64,000 bases of DNA from Elusimicrobia bacterium RIFOXYA2_FULL_47_53 (lineage in GTDB: Bacteria; Elusimicrobiota; Endomicrobiia; Endomicrobiales; XYA2-FULL-47-53). A model generated the notes under the pieces. The model had not been told where the DNA came from, made no database searches, and worked only from the letters and a program-made list of their open reading frames with translations. Position numbers and translations under genes: made by a program. Where the stretch lies: positions 124,001-188,000 of the forward strand of contig MGVE01000007.1 in NCBI GenBank assembly GCA_001800315.1, written 5' to 3'. This document shows, in pieces, positions 9,543-18,539 of this stretch (position 1 is its first letter; each line of letters starts with the position of its first letter).

Positions 9543-11040
9543 TATTAAACTCTTTTATTGCCGCGTCTAAAGCCGCGGCCGTTTCATCGGAAATAGCCTT
9601 TGTCTGTTTTATTTCAGATACAAGATTGCCGTATTTTGAATCCATGAACTTGAGCAATTCGCCTTCGTACCGCAGGAGCGAATCAACGGGCAGTTCGTCC
9701 AAAAATCCGTTTACTCCGGCGTAGATTATTACAATCTGTTTTTCAACCGGCATCGGCTTATGCTGGCCCTGCTTTAATATTTCCGACATTCTTTCGCCGC
9801 GCGAAAGCTGCTGCTTGGTGGATTTGTCCAGGTCGCTTGAGAACTGAGCGAAAGCCGCAAGGGCGCTGTACTGGGCCAGGTCAATTCTCAGCTTTCCGGC
9901 TACCCGGCGCATGGCCTTTATCTGAGCAGAGCCTCCGACTCGGGAAACCGACAATCCCGCGTTAATGGCGGGCCTTATTCCCGAATAGAAAAGGTTGGAT
10001 TCAAGGTATATCTGTCCGTCGGTAATGGATATTACATTCGTGGGAATATAAGCCGATATGTCGCCGGCCTGCGTTTCAATAATAGGCAGAGCCGTAAGAG
10101 ATCCCCCGCCGTTCTTTTCGTTTAATTTACACGCTCTTTCCAGAAGCCTGGAATGCAGGTAAAAAACATCGCCCGGGTAGGCCTCTCTGCCCGGCGGGCG
10201 GCGCAGAAGCAGGGAAAGCTGCCTGTAAGCCTGGGCGTGCTTGCTTAGATCGTCGTAAATGCACAGGACATCCTGGCCCTTCCACATAAAATACTCGCCC
10301 ATGGCGCAGCCTGAATAGGGAGCTATGTACTGCAGAGGAGCCGGATCGGAAGAAGTCGCATTTACCACGATGGTGTACTCCATGGCGCCGTTGTCTTCAA
10401 GAGTTTTAACCATTCTGGCGATAACCGACTGTTTCTGGCCTATGGCGACATATATGCAGATCGGCCGTTTTGCCTCGTTTTTCTGGTTAATTATGGCGTC
10501 AATGGCGAGCACCGATTTTCCGGTCTGCCTGTCGCCTATGATAAGCTCTCTCTGGCCGCGGCCTATCGGAATCATTGAATCAATGGCCTTCCAGCCGGTC
10601 TGTAGCGGTTCTCTCACCGGCTGTCTTTCAACCACATGAGGAGCTATAACTTCAATAAGCCTGTTATTTTTTGTCTTAATCGGGCCCTTGCCGTCAAGCG
10701 GAGCGCCCAGAGGGCTCACCACCCGCCCGAGAAGCTCCTCTCCGACGGGAACTTCCATAACCTTTCTGGTGCGCTTGACCTGGTCTCCCTCTTTAATCAG
10801 CTTGTCGGCACCAAAAAGCACGCAGCTCACGGTCTCATTTTCCAGATTCATAACCATGCCGAAAAGCCCGTTGGGAAACTCAAGCAGTTCGCCCATCAAT
10901 ACATCGTCTAACCCCTGCAGAAGCGCCACGCCGTCTCCGACGCGCAGGACATAGCCGACCTCGCTGAGTTCTATTTTGGACTCGTATTTCTCAAGCTGCT
11001 GCCTGATAAGGCCCACCACTTCTTCTCTCTGGATCGTCAT
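9514..11040 (-). CDS. atpA: F1F0-ATP synthase alpha subunit
   Basis: The non-catalytic nucleotide-binding subunit of F1 has 508 residues. The P-loop is [11 protein letters not shown] near residue 170 (Ser where most homologues have Thr, a conservative change). The signature [17 protein letters not shown] lies near 370. It overlaps atpH by 4 bp upstream and atpG by 29 bp downstream. Confidence 0.98.
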   Translation of the reverse strand: MTIQREEVVGLIRQQLEKYESKIELSEVGYVLRVGDGVALLQGLDDVLMGELLEFPNGLFGMVMNLENETVSCVLFGADKLIKEGDQVKRTRKVMEVPVGEELLGRVVSPLGAPLDGKGPIKTKNNRLIEVIAPHVVERQPVREPLQTGWKAIDSMIPIGRGQRELIIGDRQTGKSVLAIDAIINQKNEAKRPICIYVAIGQKQSVIARMVKTLEDNGAMEYTIVVNATSSDPAPLQYIAPYSGCAMGEYFMWKGQDVLCIYDDLSKHAQAYRQLSLLLRRPPGREAYPGDVFYLHSRLLERACKLNEKNGGGSLTALPIIETQAGDISAYIPTNVISITDGQIYLESNLFYSGIRPAINAGLSVSRVGGSAQIKAMRRVAGKLRIDLAQYSALAAFAQFSSDLDKSTKQQLSRGERMSEILKQGQHKPMPVEKQIVIIYAGVNGFLDELPVDSLLRYEGELLKFMDSKYGNLVSEIKQTKAISDETAAALDAAIKEFNNDFASRLKA

Positions 11041-11573
11041 TTTAATTCCTCTGTGATCTCATTTCTTATTATCTTCAGTTGCCTGCTAAGGCTCGCGTCA
11101 ATCACTTTATCTTCGTACTTTATCAAAAGCCCGGCCAGAAGGCTCCCGTCTACCTCGTAGGAGGCCTCGGGTTTTCTTCCAAACATCTTTTTAAGCTTAC
11201 TCTCAAGCAGAGAGCGGGACGGCTCGTCAAGCGGGTGAGCCGAGAATACGCGCACCGGCGCTCTTCCTTTCGCGCTGTCTAAGACCTTTTTGTATTCGGC
11301 GGCTATAGAGGGCAGAAGGCCAAACGCCTTTCTTCTCACGCATAGATCCAGAAAATTCTTAAAAAGCCGGCTTCCGTGAAACGCCCTGGCAACCAGCTCG
11401 GTCTTTTCGCTTACCGCAAAAGCCGGGCAAAGCAAAAAATCCCTGAGCTTATCCAGGCCCGCGACACTGCTCGCGGCTTCATGCAGTTCAACGCACATCT
11501 GATTTTCTATTTTATGCTCGCAGGCTACTGCAAAAAGCGCCCGGGCAAAATCTCTGGCAGATCCAAAAGCCAT
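11037..11573 (-). CDS. atpH: F1F0-ATP synthase delta subunit
   Basis: The peripheral-stalk subunit that anchors F1 to subunit b is 178 residues long, the usual size. The N-terminal [15 protein letters not shown] and C-terminal [21 protein letters not shown] regions fit the OSCP/delta family. It lies 14 bp after atpF and overlaps atpA by 4 bp. Confidence 0.95.
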   Translation of the reverse strand: MAFGSARDFARALFAVACEHKIENQMCVELHEAASSVAGLDKLRDFLLCPAFAVSEKTELVARAFHGSRLFKNFLDLCVRRKAFGLLPSIAAEYKKVLDSAKGRAPVRVFSAHPLDEPSRSLLESKLKKMFGRKPEASYEVDGSLLAGLLIKYEDKVIDASLSRQLKIIRNEITEELK

Positions 11574-11587
11574 GCTCTATATCCTTA

Positions 11588-12082
11588 TCAGTTAACCGGA
11601 TGCTTGTCAATATTATCAAGAACATCCTTTAAGACTTTTTCCTGCACGCCCTTATCTATGGTTTTTTCTATCAGTTTTTTTGATATCTCAACGGCGAGGC
11701 CCGCCACTTCCCCGCGCAGTTCCTTGACCAGCCTTTCTTTCTCAATTACAAGCTCTTTTCTCGCGCCGGAAGCTATTTTACCGGCCTCCTCTTTGGCGGT
11801 TCTTATAATCTCGTCGCGCTCTTTCTGGGCGTCTTTGACGGCCTGGGAGAATATGCTCTGCGACTCTTCCCTGATAGCTCCGAGCTGGATCTCGTAATCC
11901 TTTTTGAGCACCTCGGCCTGCTGGCGCTCCTCTTTGGATTTTTCAATATTTTCCCTTACGATATCCTCTCTGCGGCGCATCATGGAGACAAGCGGCCCCC
12001 AGGCTATTTTCCACACGATATAGAGAGCCACAAGAAAAGTCAGTATCTGGGCTATAAGTATTGGCAGGTTTATGTCAATCAT
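11588..12082 (-). CDS. atpF: F1F0-ATP synthase b subunit
   Basis: The 164-residue peripheral-stalk subunit has one N-terminal membrane helix (LPILIAQILTFLVALYIVW) and a long charged coiled coil that dimerises and holds F1 against rotation. There is one b gene only, with no b-prime paralogue. It sits 20 bp after atpE. Confidence 0.95.
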   Translation of the reverse strand: MIDINLPILIAQILTFLVALYIVWKIAWGPLVSMMRRREDIVRENIEKSKEERQQAEVLKKDYEIQLGAIREESQSIFSQAVKDAQKERDEIIRTAKEEAGKIASGARKELVIEKERLVKELRGEVAGLAVEISKKLIEKTIDKGVQEKVLKDVLDNIDKHPVN

Positions 12083-12102
12083 TCAGATTCTCCGCTGCTT
12101 AA

Positions 12103-12471
12103 TTATTGCAGGTACTTTATAAACGGATTGGCGAACAAAAGTATTATGTTAATGAAAAGCGCGAAAAGCGCCAGAGACTCAATGAACGCGAGCCCAAGAA
12201 GCATGGTTATCTGAATCTTGTCGCTGGCCTCGGGCTGTCTTGCTATGCCTTCCAACCCGCCCTTAATGGCTATCCCCTGGCCCAGTCCGCAGACGGCGGT
12301 GGTAAACGCGAAACCTACGGCTATCGCGGCGGTCGCCCACACAAAATAGGGAATGGAAGCGAGGTTCTTTACGCCCTCGGCTACAACGCCTTCACCCTCG
12401 GCGGCAAACAAAACAGCGGTACAAAACATCGGCACTGCGAAACTGACCAGACGGCTTAACTTTCTTTTCAT
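12103..12471 (-). CDS. atpE: F1F0-ATP synthase c subunit (rotor ring)
   Basis: The proteolipid that forms the ion-translocating ring. The start at 12471 (122 aa) is chosen because AAGGAGAA precedes this ATG at good spacing. The protein has an extra N-terminal hydrophobic, signal-peptide-like stretch (residues 1-25) before the usual two-helix hairpin. The ion-binding carboxylate is Glu98 (AFIESL), with Gln65 (GLGQG) and Ser99 present. Gln, Glu and Ser together recall Na+-type rings, but the next Thr and the Tyr of the full Na+ signature are replaced by Leu and Phe, so the coupling ion is unresolved. Confidence 0.95.
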   Translation of the reverse strand: MKRKLSRLVSFAVPMFCTAVLFAAEGEGVVAEGVKNLASIPYFVWATAAIAVGFAFTTAVCGLGQGIAIKGGLEGIARQPEASDKIQITMLLGLAFIESLALFALFINIILLFANPFIKYLQ

Positions 12472-12491
12472 AACAGTTCTCCTTTTGTTTT

Positions 12492-12641
12492 GAGTCAATT
12501 GAAAAAGCCTGTTTCAGGCCGTCTTTGCGAGGAGTGAAACGACGAAGCAATCTCGTCGTTCCCGACGGAAAAGCGAGATTGCTTCTCTCCCTGCGGGAGA
12601 TCGCAATGACAGGGCCTTGTTAAGGGTTTTTCAACTGACTC
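12492..12641. mobile_element. MITE-like element R3, copy 1, inside the ATP synthase operon
   Basis: A 150-bp element with terminal inverted repeats GAGTCAATTGAAAAA and TTTTTCAACTGACTC. The inside carries a long imperfect hairpin (GCAATCTCGTCG, GCGAGATTGCTTC). Flanks GTTTT and ATTTT give an imperfect 5-bp target duplication. It matches, in inverted orientation, 48056-48202. It encodes no protein and lies between atpB and atpE. Confidence 0.8.
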
Positions 12642-12730
12642 ATTTTATTGTTTCTGTTCATACGCGTCCTAAATGGACAGCACGGTTGGACGAAAACCGC
12701 ATTATGAGACTTAAAACCACTAACCAAATT

Positions 12731-12826
12731 GTCATCCCCGAATGGTTCTGTCGGGGATCCAGAACGACGACATTTATGAATGCCTTTTTGAAATGGATAC
12801 CCGACTGTGGCCTCGGGTATGACCTT
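12731..12826. repeat. Short hairpin repeats between atpB and atpE
   Basis: Two short inverted-repeat units occur: GTCATCCCCGA...TCGGGGATCCAG at 12731-12762 and GGATACCCGA...TCGGGTATGACC at 12797-12826. Together they look like the two ends of a degenerate repeat of the GTCAT...ATCC type, also seen at 48240-48345. No gene is visible in 12642-12867. Confidence 0.6.
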
Positions 12827-12867
12827 TAAAGACTCAATTTAGACAGCCATGATTTCTGTTCCTGTCT

Positions 12868-13596
12868 TTAATGCCCTTCTTTTACCGCTCCGGCCACATA
12901 AATAATAGATAGAGCCGCGAAAATAAACGCCTGGACAAAGCTCACCAGAACGCCCAGAAGAATTATAAGGGGCCTTAGGAAAAATACCGCGACCGACAAG
13001 CCTTTTTCTATAAGCGTGGGGCCGAGAAAAAACGCGAGAAACAAACTCGCGAGTATGCCCAGGAGCACTTCCTTGGCGAAAATGTTGCAAAACAGGCGGA
13101 GCGAAAGCGAAATAACACGGGCGAAGTGGCTTATAATCTCAACGAAAAACATAAGCACATTAATTGGTGTCAGATACCACGGCAGCCTTGGCCCGAAAAA
13201 ATGAAGCAGGTATTTTGCCCCGTGTTTTTTCACTCCCTGGTACTGGTAGTAAGTAAAAGAAATTATGGCAAGGCCGAGAGTTATGTTGATATTGGCGGTG
13301 GGAGACGAAAAACCCGGCACCAGGCCTATAAAATTACCCACCAGCACAAACACAAACACTCCAAGAAAAAGCGGGTAGTAGCGCGGCGCTTCAGGCCCTA
13401 TCGCGCTGTCGGCCGAGTTAAATATAAAAGAAAAGATAAGCTCAAAAAAACCGCTTATCCCGCGCGGGATCATGGACATCTTAAGCCGCATGTACAGGGA
13501 AACGGATATTATTATCCCCCAGGTTAACAGCATCATCAGCACGGGAGAAGGGATATTCAGGATATGGTATTCTACGGCTTCCGGGACTATTGACAT
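12868..13596 (-). CDS. atpB: F1F0-ATP synthase a subunit
   Basis: The membrane stator subunit that forms the ion half-channels. The start at 13596 (242 aa, MSIVPEAVEYHI) overlaps atpI by 10 bp and gives a normal length; the longer reading frame from 13668 would overlap by 82 bp. The essential helix carries LSLRLFCNIFAKEVLL with the conserved Arg, and the C-terminus has VQAFIFAALSIIYVAGAV. A gap of about 400 bp with repeats separates it from atpE. Confidence 0.94.
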   Translation of the reverse strand: MSIVPEAVEYHILNIPSPVLMMLLTWGIIISVSLYMRLKMSMIPRGISGFFELIFSFIFNSADSAIGPEAPRYYPLFLGVFVFVLVGNFIGLVPGFSSPTANINITLGLAIISFTYYQYQGVKKHGAKYLLHFFGPRLPWYLTPINVLMFFVEIISHFARVISLSLRLFCNIFAKEVLLGILASLFLAFFLGPTLIEKGLSVAVFFLRPLIILLGVLVSFVQAFIFAALSIIYVAGAVKEGH

Positions 13597-13967
13597 TTTT
13601 TCGCTCTTAAAACCTCGGAGATAAAAATTATTATTGAGGCCAGAAGGCCGGTTATAAGCCCCAGCCATTCAATACCAAGATATTTTACAAAAATAAAAAC
13701 GAGTATTGCCAAAACAGCGAATTTTATTATTGTCCGGACGAAATAACCGGCCAGACTTTTAAAAACCCGGTTTTTCTCTCCGGCGGCCGGCGCGGATTTA
13801 AAAATCGCGCTTACCGATGACTGCAAAAACATAAAATTGGCCGTGCCGAGTATTATCCCCAGCAGAAAGCCCGGCAGAAGAGCCGAGGTCCTGGTAAACA
13901 GTGAAAGAACCGCGGCGGCGGCCATGACCACTAATGTTCTGATTAAAAGGCTGCCTCGCGGATTCAT
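13587..13967 (-). CDS. atpI: ATP synthase subunit I-type membrane protein
   Basis: This 126-residue protein has four predicted membrane helices (about residues 8-28, 32-50, 72-92, 98-118), as in the ATP-synt_I family thought to help c-ring assembly. Its place between atpZ and atpB, with overlaps at both ends, supports this. The sequence itself is poorly conserved, as is usual for the family. Confidence 0.8.
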   Translation of the reverse strand: MNPRGSLLIRTLVVMAAAAVLSLFTRTSALLPGFLLGIILGTANFMFLQSSVSAIFKSAPAAGEKNRVFKSLAGYFVRTIIKFAVLAILVFIFVKYLGIEWLGLITGLLASIIIFISEVLRAKKCQ

Positions 13968-14173
13968 TTGTTTTTACGCGTTACTTCCTTATAGATTGAC
14001 CAGAAGCCCGCGGCTACGCCCACAAAAAGCATTACCAGAGTAAATACGGGGGAGGTCTTAAGCCATTTGTCCAGATAAAAACCTGAGAAAAAACCTATAG
14101 CCACACAGGCCACCAGCACTATGCCAAGGGAGCTGGCCGAGTAGATGTCAAAATACTTGTTTTTATTGTCCAT
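13964..14173 (-). CDS. atpZ: AtpZ/AtpI-type accessory protein of ATP synthase
   Basis: This 69-residue protein has two membrane helices. It shows the family pattern SLGIVLVACVAIGFFSGFYL then DKWLKTSPVFTLVMLFVGV and GFWSIYKEV. The family is encoded at the head of F-ATPase operons and has been linked to Mg2+/Ca2+ uptake and c-ring assembly. It starts 22 bp after the hydrogenase protease gene, so the ATPase operon may be read from the hydrogenase promoter. Confidence 0.88.
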   Translation of the reverse strand: MDNKNKYFDIYSASSLGIVLVACVAIGFFSGFYLDKWLKTSPVFTLVMLFVGVAAGFWSIYKEVTRKNK

Positions 14174-14195
14174 GCGGCACCTCTTTGCGCCAGGA

Positions 14196-14684
14196 CTATT
14201 TTAGCAAAGATTTAAGGGTATTAATCAGTCCGTTCAGAGAGTTTTCCGCTTCGGCGCTTAACGCCTCGCCAAATTCAAGATTGCGCGGCTGCATCAGAAG
14301 AAAATAAACTTTACATTCGGCCCTCTCCTCAAGCATCAGAGCCAGGCTCCGCAGAGACATGCGGTGCGAAAGCGGACCTTCAGGAGCGATATCGGCCGTA
14401 TCAAAAAAACGCAAGGCGCCCGGCTTGACATCCAGATGAGCGCTGTCGCAAACGAGTACTGCAGAGGGTTTTGTTTTTACTATGGGCTTGATGTAGCTTT
14501 CCGGAAGCGTAGACCCCCAAATAAAGCTGACTTGCGGCAGGCTCAGGCCTTTGAAAGCGTTTATTAAATGAAAAGGCCAGGCATCGTCCCCCCTTAACTC
14601 CGATCCAACTCCAAGGATAACAAGGGGCCTATGTCCGGCTATTTCTTTTAGCTTATTATTAAGTTCAGCCGCGTCGTTATTCAT
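14196..14684 (-). CDS. hycI: [NiFe] hydrogenase maturation endopeptidase (HycI family)
   Basis: This 162-residue protease trims the C-terminus of the hydrogenase large subunit after nickel insertion. The family motifs are present: GVGSELRGDDA (first metal-ligand Asp), LVCDSAH (second Asp) and SHRMSL (His). Its place just downstream of the hydrogenase genes matches its substrate at 16087-17268, which has a 32-residue tail after its last metal-binding motif. Confidence 0.9.
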   Translation of the reverse strand: MNNDAAELNNKLKEIAGHRPLVILGVGSELRGDDAWPFHLINAFKGLSLPQVSFIWGSTLPESYIKPIVKTKPSAVLVCDSAHLDVKPGALRFFDTADIAPEGPLSHRMSLRSLALMLEERAECKVYFLLMQPRNLEFGEALSAEAENSLNGLINTLKSLLK

Positions 14685-14698
14685 CGCAGCGCCAATTA

Positions 14699-15070
14699 TT
14701 ACTTGGGCTGCTGCGGCGCGCCTTTCTTATATTCTTTAAGAACCGATTTATCTATGCACGCGAGCTCATAATCATGGGTCATGGTTATGCTCTTGCGGGG
14801 GCAGGACTCGGCGCACTGGCCGCAGTAAATGCATCTATCAAGGTAAAAAGTGCAGGCGAATGTTTTCTCAGCGAGTTTCTCTATTTTTACCGCTTCCGAA
14901 GGGCAATCTCTGACGCACATCATGCAGCCAATGCAGGTTGAAGGCTCAAATACGGGCTTTCCGCGGACCGCGTAGGGTATCGCCATTCTCTCCGCGGGAT
15001 AAAGCACCGTTACGGGCTTTCTCAAGAGATTTTTTACGAGTTCACGCCATATCGCACCGGGGCGCATCAT
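14699..15070 (-). CDS. NuoI/MbhN-like 2x[4Fe-4S] ferredoxin subunit of hydrogenase
   Basis: This 123-residue electron-transfer subunit has two eight-iron-type motifs, CIGCMMCVRDCP and CIYCGQCAESCP. It would pass electrons from ferredoxin to the small subunit. It overlaps the NuoH-like gene by 4 bp. No NuoE, F or G genes are in the cluster, which fits a ferredoxin-linked rather than an NADH-linked complex. Confidence 0.93.
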   Translation of the reverse strand: MMRPGAIWRELVKNLLRKPVTVLYPAERMAIPYAVRGKPVFEPSTCIGCMMCVRDCPSEAVKIEKLAEKTFACTFYLDRCIYCGQCAESCPRKSITMTHDYELACIDKSVLKEYKKGAPQQPK

Positions 15071-16023
15071 AGTATTCCTCCCATATGCAATAGTACGACC
15101 AGAAGAATTCCAAGAAGGCTCAGAGGAGCAAGCACCATCCAGCCGAAATCAATCATCTGGTTAATCTTGATTCGCGCTACCGCTGTTTTTATGTAAGCGA
15201 GTATAAACAGGACAAATATTGTTTTTACAAGGTATGAAACTATCGCCAGAGCGCCGCTGAAAGGATAAACGCCTCCGAGAAAAACCGCGACCAGCAGAGA
15301 AACTCCGACTATCATTTCCATGTCAAGAGAGAGGCGGAAAATGCCGAAGAGCCTGCCGGAATATTCAGTAAAGGGGCCGGCCACGATTTCGGTTTCGGCG
15401 TCCGCGATGTCAAAAGGTTTTCTCTCAAGCTTGCCCTGAAGGGCTATTATGCCGACCATAAACGCCACGGCTACGGGCAAAATATAAATAGGGTGAGCGA
15501 CTATCATGCCGGGAAGGCCTTTGGAGATCTCGTTGATATTCCAGGTTCCGAGCATCAAAGCCGGAGTCAAAAGTGAAAGAAAATACGGCACTTCATATGA
15601 AAACAGCTGGCTTAAGCAGCGGATACCGCCGATTATGCTGTAAGGCGTAGCCGAAACCCATCCCGAGAGTGAAAGCACAAGTGTCGGAATAGTCAGCAGG
15701 TACGCAACTATCACCAAATCTCCGTCTATTGAGGTTATCGGGCTGTCCATTATGGGAAGGAAAAGAAAAGATGTGGCCACGGCCGCGAAAGCGAAATAAG
15801 GCAGAATTCTGAAAAGCACCGGATCCACGCTTTTGGGTATGATTGTTTCTTTTGAAAAAAGCTTCACTATGTCCGCCAGAGGCTGGATAAACCTCGGGCC
15901 TACGCGGTTCTGCATGCGGGCGTAGAGTTTTCTGTCAAGCCACTGCGCGAACATCGCGTAGGCGAACAGGAAAACAAGTCCCGGAAAAACAAGAATTTTT
16001 GCAAGTTCAATTACCATAATCAA
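15067..16023 (-). CDS. NuoH/MbhM-like membrane anchor subunit of hydrogenase
   Basis: This 318-residue protein has about eight membrane helices. It contains the family motif WLDRKLYARMQNRVGPRF near residues 28-45 and ERKPFDIADAETEIVAGP near 200, the acidic loop at the junction of hydrophilic and membrane arms. It joins the catalytic module to the ion-pumping subunits. It begins about 60 bp after the large-subunit gene. Confidence 0.94.
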   Translation of the reverse strand: MIMVIELAKILVFPGLVFLFAYAMFAQWLDRKLYARMQNRVGPRFIQPLADIVKLFSKETIIPKSVDPVLFRILPYFAFAAVATSFLFLPIMDSPITSIDGDLVIVAYLLTIPTLVLSLSGWVSATPYSIIGGIRCLSQLFSYEVPYFLSLLTPALMLGTWNINEISKGLPGMIVAHPIYILPVAVAFMVGIIALQGKLERKPFDIADAETEIVAGPFTEYSGRLFGIFRLSLDMEMIVGVSLLVAVFLGGVYPFSGALAIVSYLVKTIFVLFILAYIKTAVARIKINQMIDFGWMVLAPLSLLGILLVVLLHMGGIL

Positions 16024-16086
16024 TCCTTATGAGGCTAAAGACAGTCCTGCGCCAGAAACAGCTTTCCGGACGGCATACCGTCAGCC

Positions 16087-17268
16087 TTATTTTAGAGGTT
16101 TACTTATAAGACTGCGTTTTCTAAGCTCCGCCCAGTCTATCTCTTCCGTTTTGGGCGAACCGTCCTGCTTTAAAATAACCGAGGTGCGGTCGGTGCATGA
16201 AAGGCACGGGTCAATCGCCGCCACGATAATGGGAATATCCGCGACCGTCTGATTTAACAAAGTGTGCCTTACCGAGGCCAGATTGGCAAGCGTGGGGGCT
16301 CTCACTTTAATTCTATCCGGTTTTTCGGTGCCGTTCGCGCGGGCATAGAGCACAGCTTCACCTCTGGGGGCTTCGTAACGCGAGAAAGCTTCGCCAGGCT
16401 GTACTTTTCTGGGGACTTTCGCTGTTATCGGCCCTGAAGGCAGGTGTTCTATGGCGTAACGGACAATATTTATAGCTTCAAGGGTTTCGCCGACTCTGAC
16501 AATGGTGCGGCCGAGCACATCGCCCCTGTCGGAAGTAATAACATTAAACGGAATCTCGCCGTAAGCGGCATAGGGCAGGTCGCGCCTGACATCAATATCC
16601 ACTCCCGATCCTCTCGCGGTCGGGCCAACGGCGCAGTGAGACAACGCGACTTCCTTAGGCAGATAACCTACTCCGGCGACGCGGCCTATGAAAGTGGTTT
16701 CTTTCGTGGCGACATCGGCGAAATATTTGGTCTGTTCTTCAAGAACCTTAAGACCCTTGATCGTCTGGTCAATCTCTTCTTTGGAAAGGTCCTTGCGGAC
16801 TCCGCCGATGGTGTTAAAGCTGTAATTTACCCTGTTGCCGGTAATAATCTCAAGCAGGTCCTGGACAATTTCCCTGTCGCGCCAGGAAAGCATGAACAAG
16901 GTATCAAAACCGATCTCGTGGCCGGCGACTCCGAGCCACAGCAGGTGGCTGTGAATTCTCTCAAGCTCGCCTACTATTACTCTTAAATATTTCGCCCTCT
17001 GAGGGATTTCAACTTTAAGTATATCTTCGGTTGCCTGCGCGAAATTCGTGGAATGCACGAACGAGCATATTCCGCAGATGCGCTCAACCATATAAAGGTC
17101 CTGCAGATAGGTTCTCTCTTCGCAGGCCTTTTCAATTCCGCGGTGATTGTAACCCAGACGGATATCCGCGTCTACGATTTTCTCGCCTTCAAGCGTGAAT
17201 TTAAAATGTGTCGGTTCCTTAAGAAGCGGGTGCTGAGGCCCGATGGGCAATATCATCCTTTCGCTCAT
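16087..17268 (-). CDS. Group 4 [NiFe] hydrogenase large (catalytic) subunit, NuoD-like
   Basis: This 393-residue protein reduces protons to H2 or the reverse. Although it resembles NuoD of complex I, it keeps both nickel-binding pairs: Cys65/Cys68 in RICGICSF and Cys355/Cys358 in DPCLSCTDR. A 32-residue tail after Arg361 is the expected target of the HycI-type protease. The start at 17268 overlaps the NuoC-like stop codon as ATGA; a longer upstream reading frame is not supported. Confidence 0.96.
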   Translation of the reverse strand: MSERMILPIGPQHPLLKEPTHFKFTLEGEKIVDADIRLGYNHRGIEKACEERTYLQDLYMVERICGICSFVHSTNFAQATEDILKVEIPQRAKYLRVIVGELERIHSHLLWLGVAGHEIGFDTLFMLSWRDREIVQDLLEIITGNRVNYSFNTIGGVRKDLSKEEIDQTIKGLKVLEEQTKYFADVATKETTFIGRVAGVGYLPKEVALSHCAVGPTARGSGVDIDVRRDLPYAAYGEIPFNVITSDRGDVLGRTIVRVGETLEAINIVRYAIEHLPSGPITAKVPRKVQPGEAFSRYEAPRGEAVLYARANGTEKPDRIKVRAPTLANLASVRHTLLNQTVADIPIIVAAIDPCLSCTDRTSVILKQDGSPKTEEIDWAELRKRSLISKPLK

Positions 17269-17648
17269 TTGTGCGCCTCCTTGGAAACATGGTAATCTTT
17301 TCTCAAAGGATATACCCCCTCCGGCCACTGCTCCGGAAGTATCATCCTTCTGCCGTCCACTATATCGTCAAATTTTATGCCGAGCAAATCCTGAATTTCG
17401 CGTTCGTAAAGCACCGCGCCCACAAGTATGGGCGTTATGGAAGGGATCTTCGCTTCGGAAAGCGGAGTAGCGACACGGACATTCACCGCTCCGTCCGTTG
17501 TGAAAAAGTGATAAAGCACATTGAGTTTATCGCCGTCCTGATAGCCGGTCATGGTAGAAAGCAGTTTGAATTTGCCCGCATCCATCAGTTCCGAAACCCA
17601 TTTGCGTATTTCTTTAGGAGAAACTTCTATCCACTGGGAATTAGCCAT
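17265..17648 (-). CDS. NuoC-like (30-kDa type) subunit of hydrogenase
   Basis: This 127-residue protein matches the complex-I 30-kDa subunit family: hydrophilic, with PLSEAKIPSITPI and the conserved ending ILPEQWPEGVYPLRKD. It packs against the small and large subunits and carries no cofactor. It lies 14 bp after the small-subunit gene and overlaps the large-subunit gene by 4 bp. Confidence 0.92.
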   Translation of the reverse strand: MANSQWIEVSPKEIRKWVSELMDAGKFKLLSTMTGYQDGDKLNVLYHFFTTDGAVNVRVATPLSEAKIPSITPILVGAVLYEREIQDLLGIKFDDIVDGRRMILPEQWPEGVYPLRKDYHVSKEAHK

Positions 17649-17662
17649 TTTTTGCTCCTGGT

Positions 17663-18142
17663 TTAACCTTTCTTTAAACTGCCTAAAAGCTTGTACACGC
17701 CGTCTATTATGGCATCGGGCCTTGGAGGGCAGCCCGGAATATATGCCGAAACAGGCAGAACATCGTCTATGCCGCCGAGAGAATTATAGCAACCCTTGAA
17801 AACTCCGCCGGAAGCGGCGCAGGCGCCGACAGCCACAACGAATTTCGGATTCGGCATCTGGTCGTATATTCTTTTGAGCCTGCTTTTTATCTGCTCATTC
17901 ACGGGCCCTGTCACCACAAGCACATCTGCGTGCCTGGGGGTTCCCTTAAGCAGAATGCCAAAGCGCTCCACATCAAAAAGAGGAGTAAGCGCGGCCAAAA
18001 CCTCAATATCACAGCCGTTACAGCCACCCGCGTTGAAATGAATTATCCACGGAGAACTTATGCGCGACCAGTTGGCGAGCTTGGTCATCATGGATTTTTT
18101 TGTCTTTTTTGGCGGTTTTTCAGGAATTACGATATCAACCAT
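17663..18142 (-). CDS. Group 4 [NiFe] hydrogenase small subunit, NuoB-like
   Basis: This 159-residue subunit carries the proximal [4Fe-4S] cluster. The four ligands are Cys41 and Cys44 (GGCNGCDIE), Cys108 (VGACAASGG) and Cys138 (IPGCPPRPD), the normal NuoB/EchC set. The charged N-terminus (residues 1-25, PEKPPKKTKKSMM) is probably a membrane-surface anchor. Confidence 0.95.
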   Translation of the reverse strand: MVDIVIPEKPPKKTKKSMMTKLANWSRISSPWIIHFNAGGCNGCDIEVLAALTPLFDVERFGILLKGTPRHADVLVVTGPVNEQIKSRLKRIYDQMPNPKFVVAVGACAASGGVFKGCYNSLGGIDDVLPVSAYIPGCPPRPDAIIDGVYKLLGSLKKG

Positions 18143-18184
18143 TTTTTTACCCCGTTATATATTTTTTACAATAGATTCCCAGTC

Positions 18185-18499
18185 TTACCTAAGCACGAGA
18201 AGCAGAAGCGTGAAACTTACTATGCCGGCGTAAATCAAGCCGAGCGCCGCCGCTCCGGCAGGCAGAAGGCCCAGTATCAGAGCCAGAACATGCAGCACCG
18301 TAAAAAACAGCGCTATCGGGTAAAACAGCTTGTAGCCGGGAAAGCTTTTTTTTCCCTCTATATCCTCTCCTCCGGCGTAAGAAGTTTCGGATTCAGGGTT
18401 GCCTCCGGACTTGGGAGCGAACTTGGTGGCTCCGTATCCGAAAAGAAACGCAAGGGCCAGAAAAAGGATAAACGCGAACGGCGGAATTAAACTGAACAT
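18185..18499 (-). CDS. NuoA-like membrane subunit of hydrogenase
   Basis: This 104-residue protein has three membrane helices and the loop ESETSYAGGED, corresponding to the pYECG loop of NuoA, followed by FYPIALFFTVLHVLAL. The acidic residues normally found in the second helix of NuoA (FDvE) are replaced by LHVL. A NuoA homologue is not part of simple Ech- or Mbh-type hydrogenases, so this links the complex to complex I. Confidence 0.82.
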   Translation of the reverse strand: MFSLIPPFAFILFLALAFLFGYGATKFAPKSGGNPESETSYAGGEDIEGKKSFPGYKLFYPIALFFTVLHVLALILGLLPAGAAALGLIYAGIVSFTLLLLVLR

Positions 18500-18539
18500 T
18501 TTAAACCTCTTGACTGAATTATTTATATATCAAGTAAAA

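Noticed and set aside
12868-13668. Longer atpB start at 13668
   Set aside because: It would overlap atpI by 82 bp and add residues not found in the family; the start at 13596 fits the family length.
16087-17268. NuoD of a true NADH:quinone oxidoreductase
   Set aside because: Both nickel-binding CxxC pairs are intact, and no NuoE, NuoF or NuoG gene is present.
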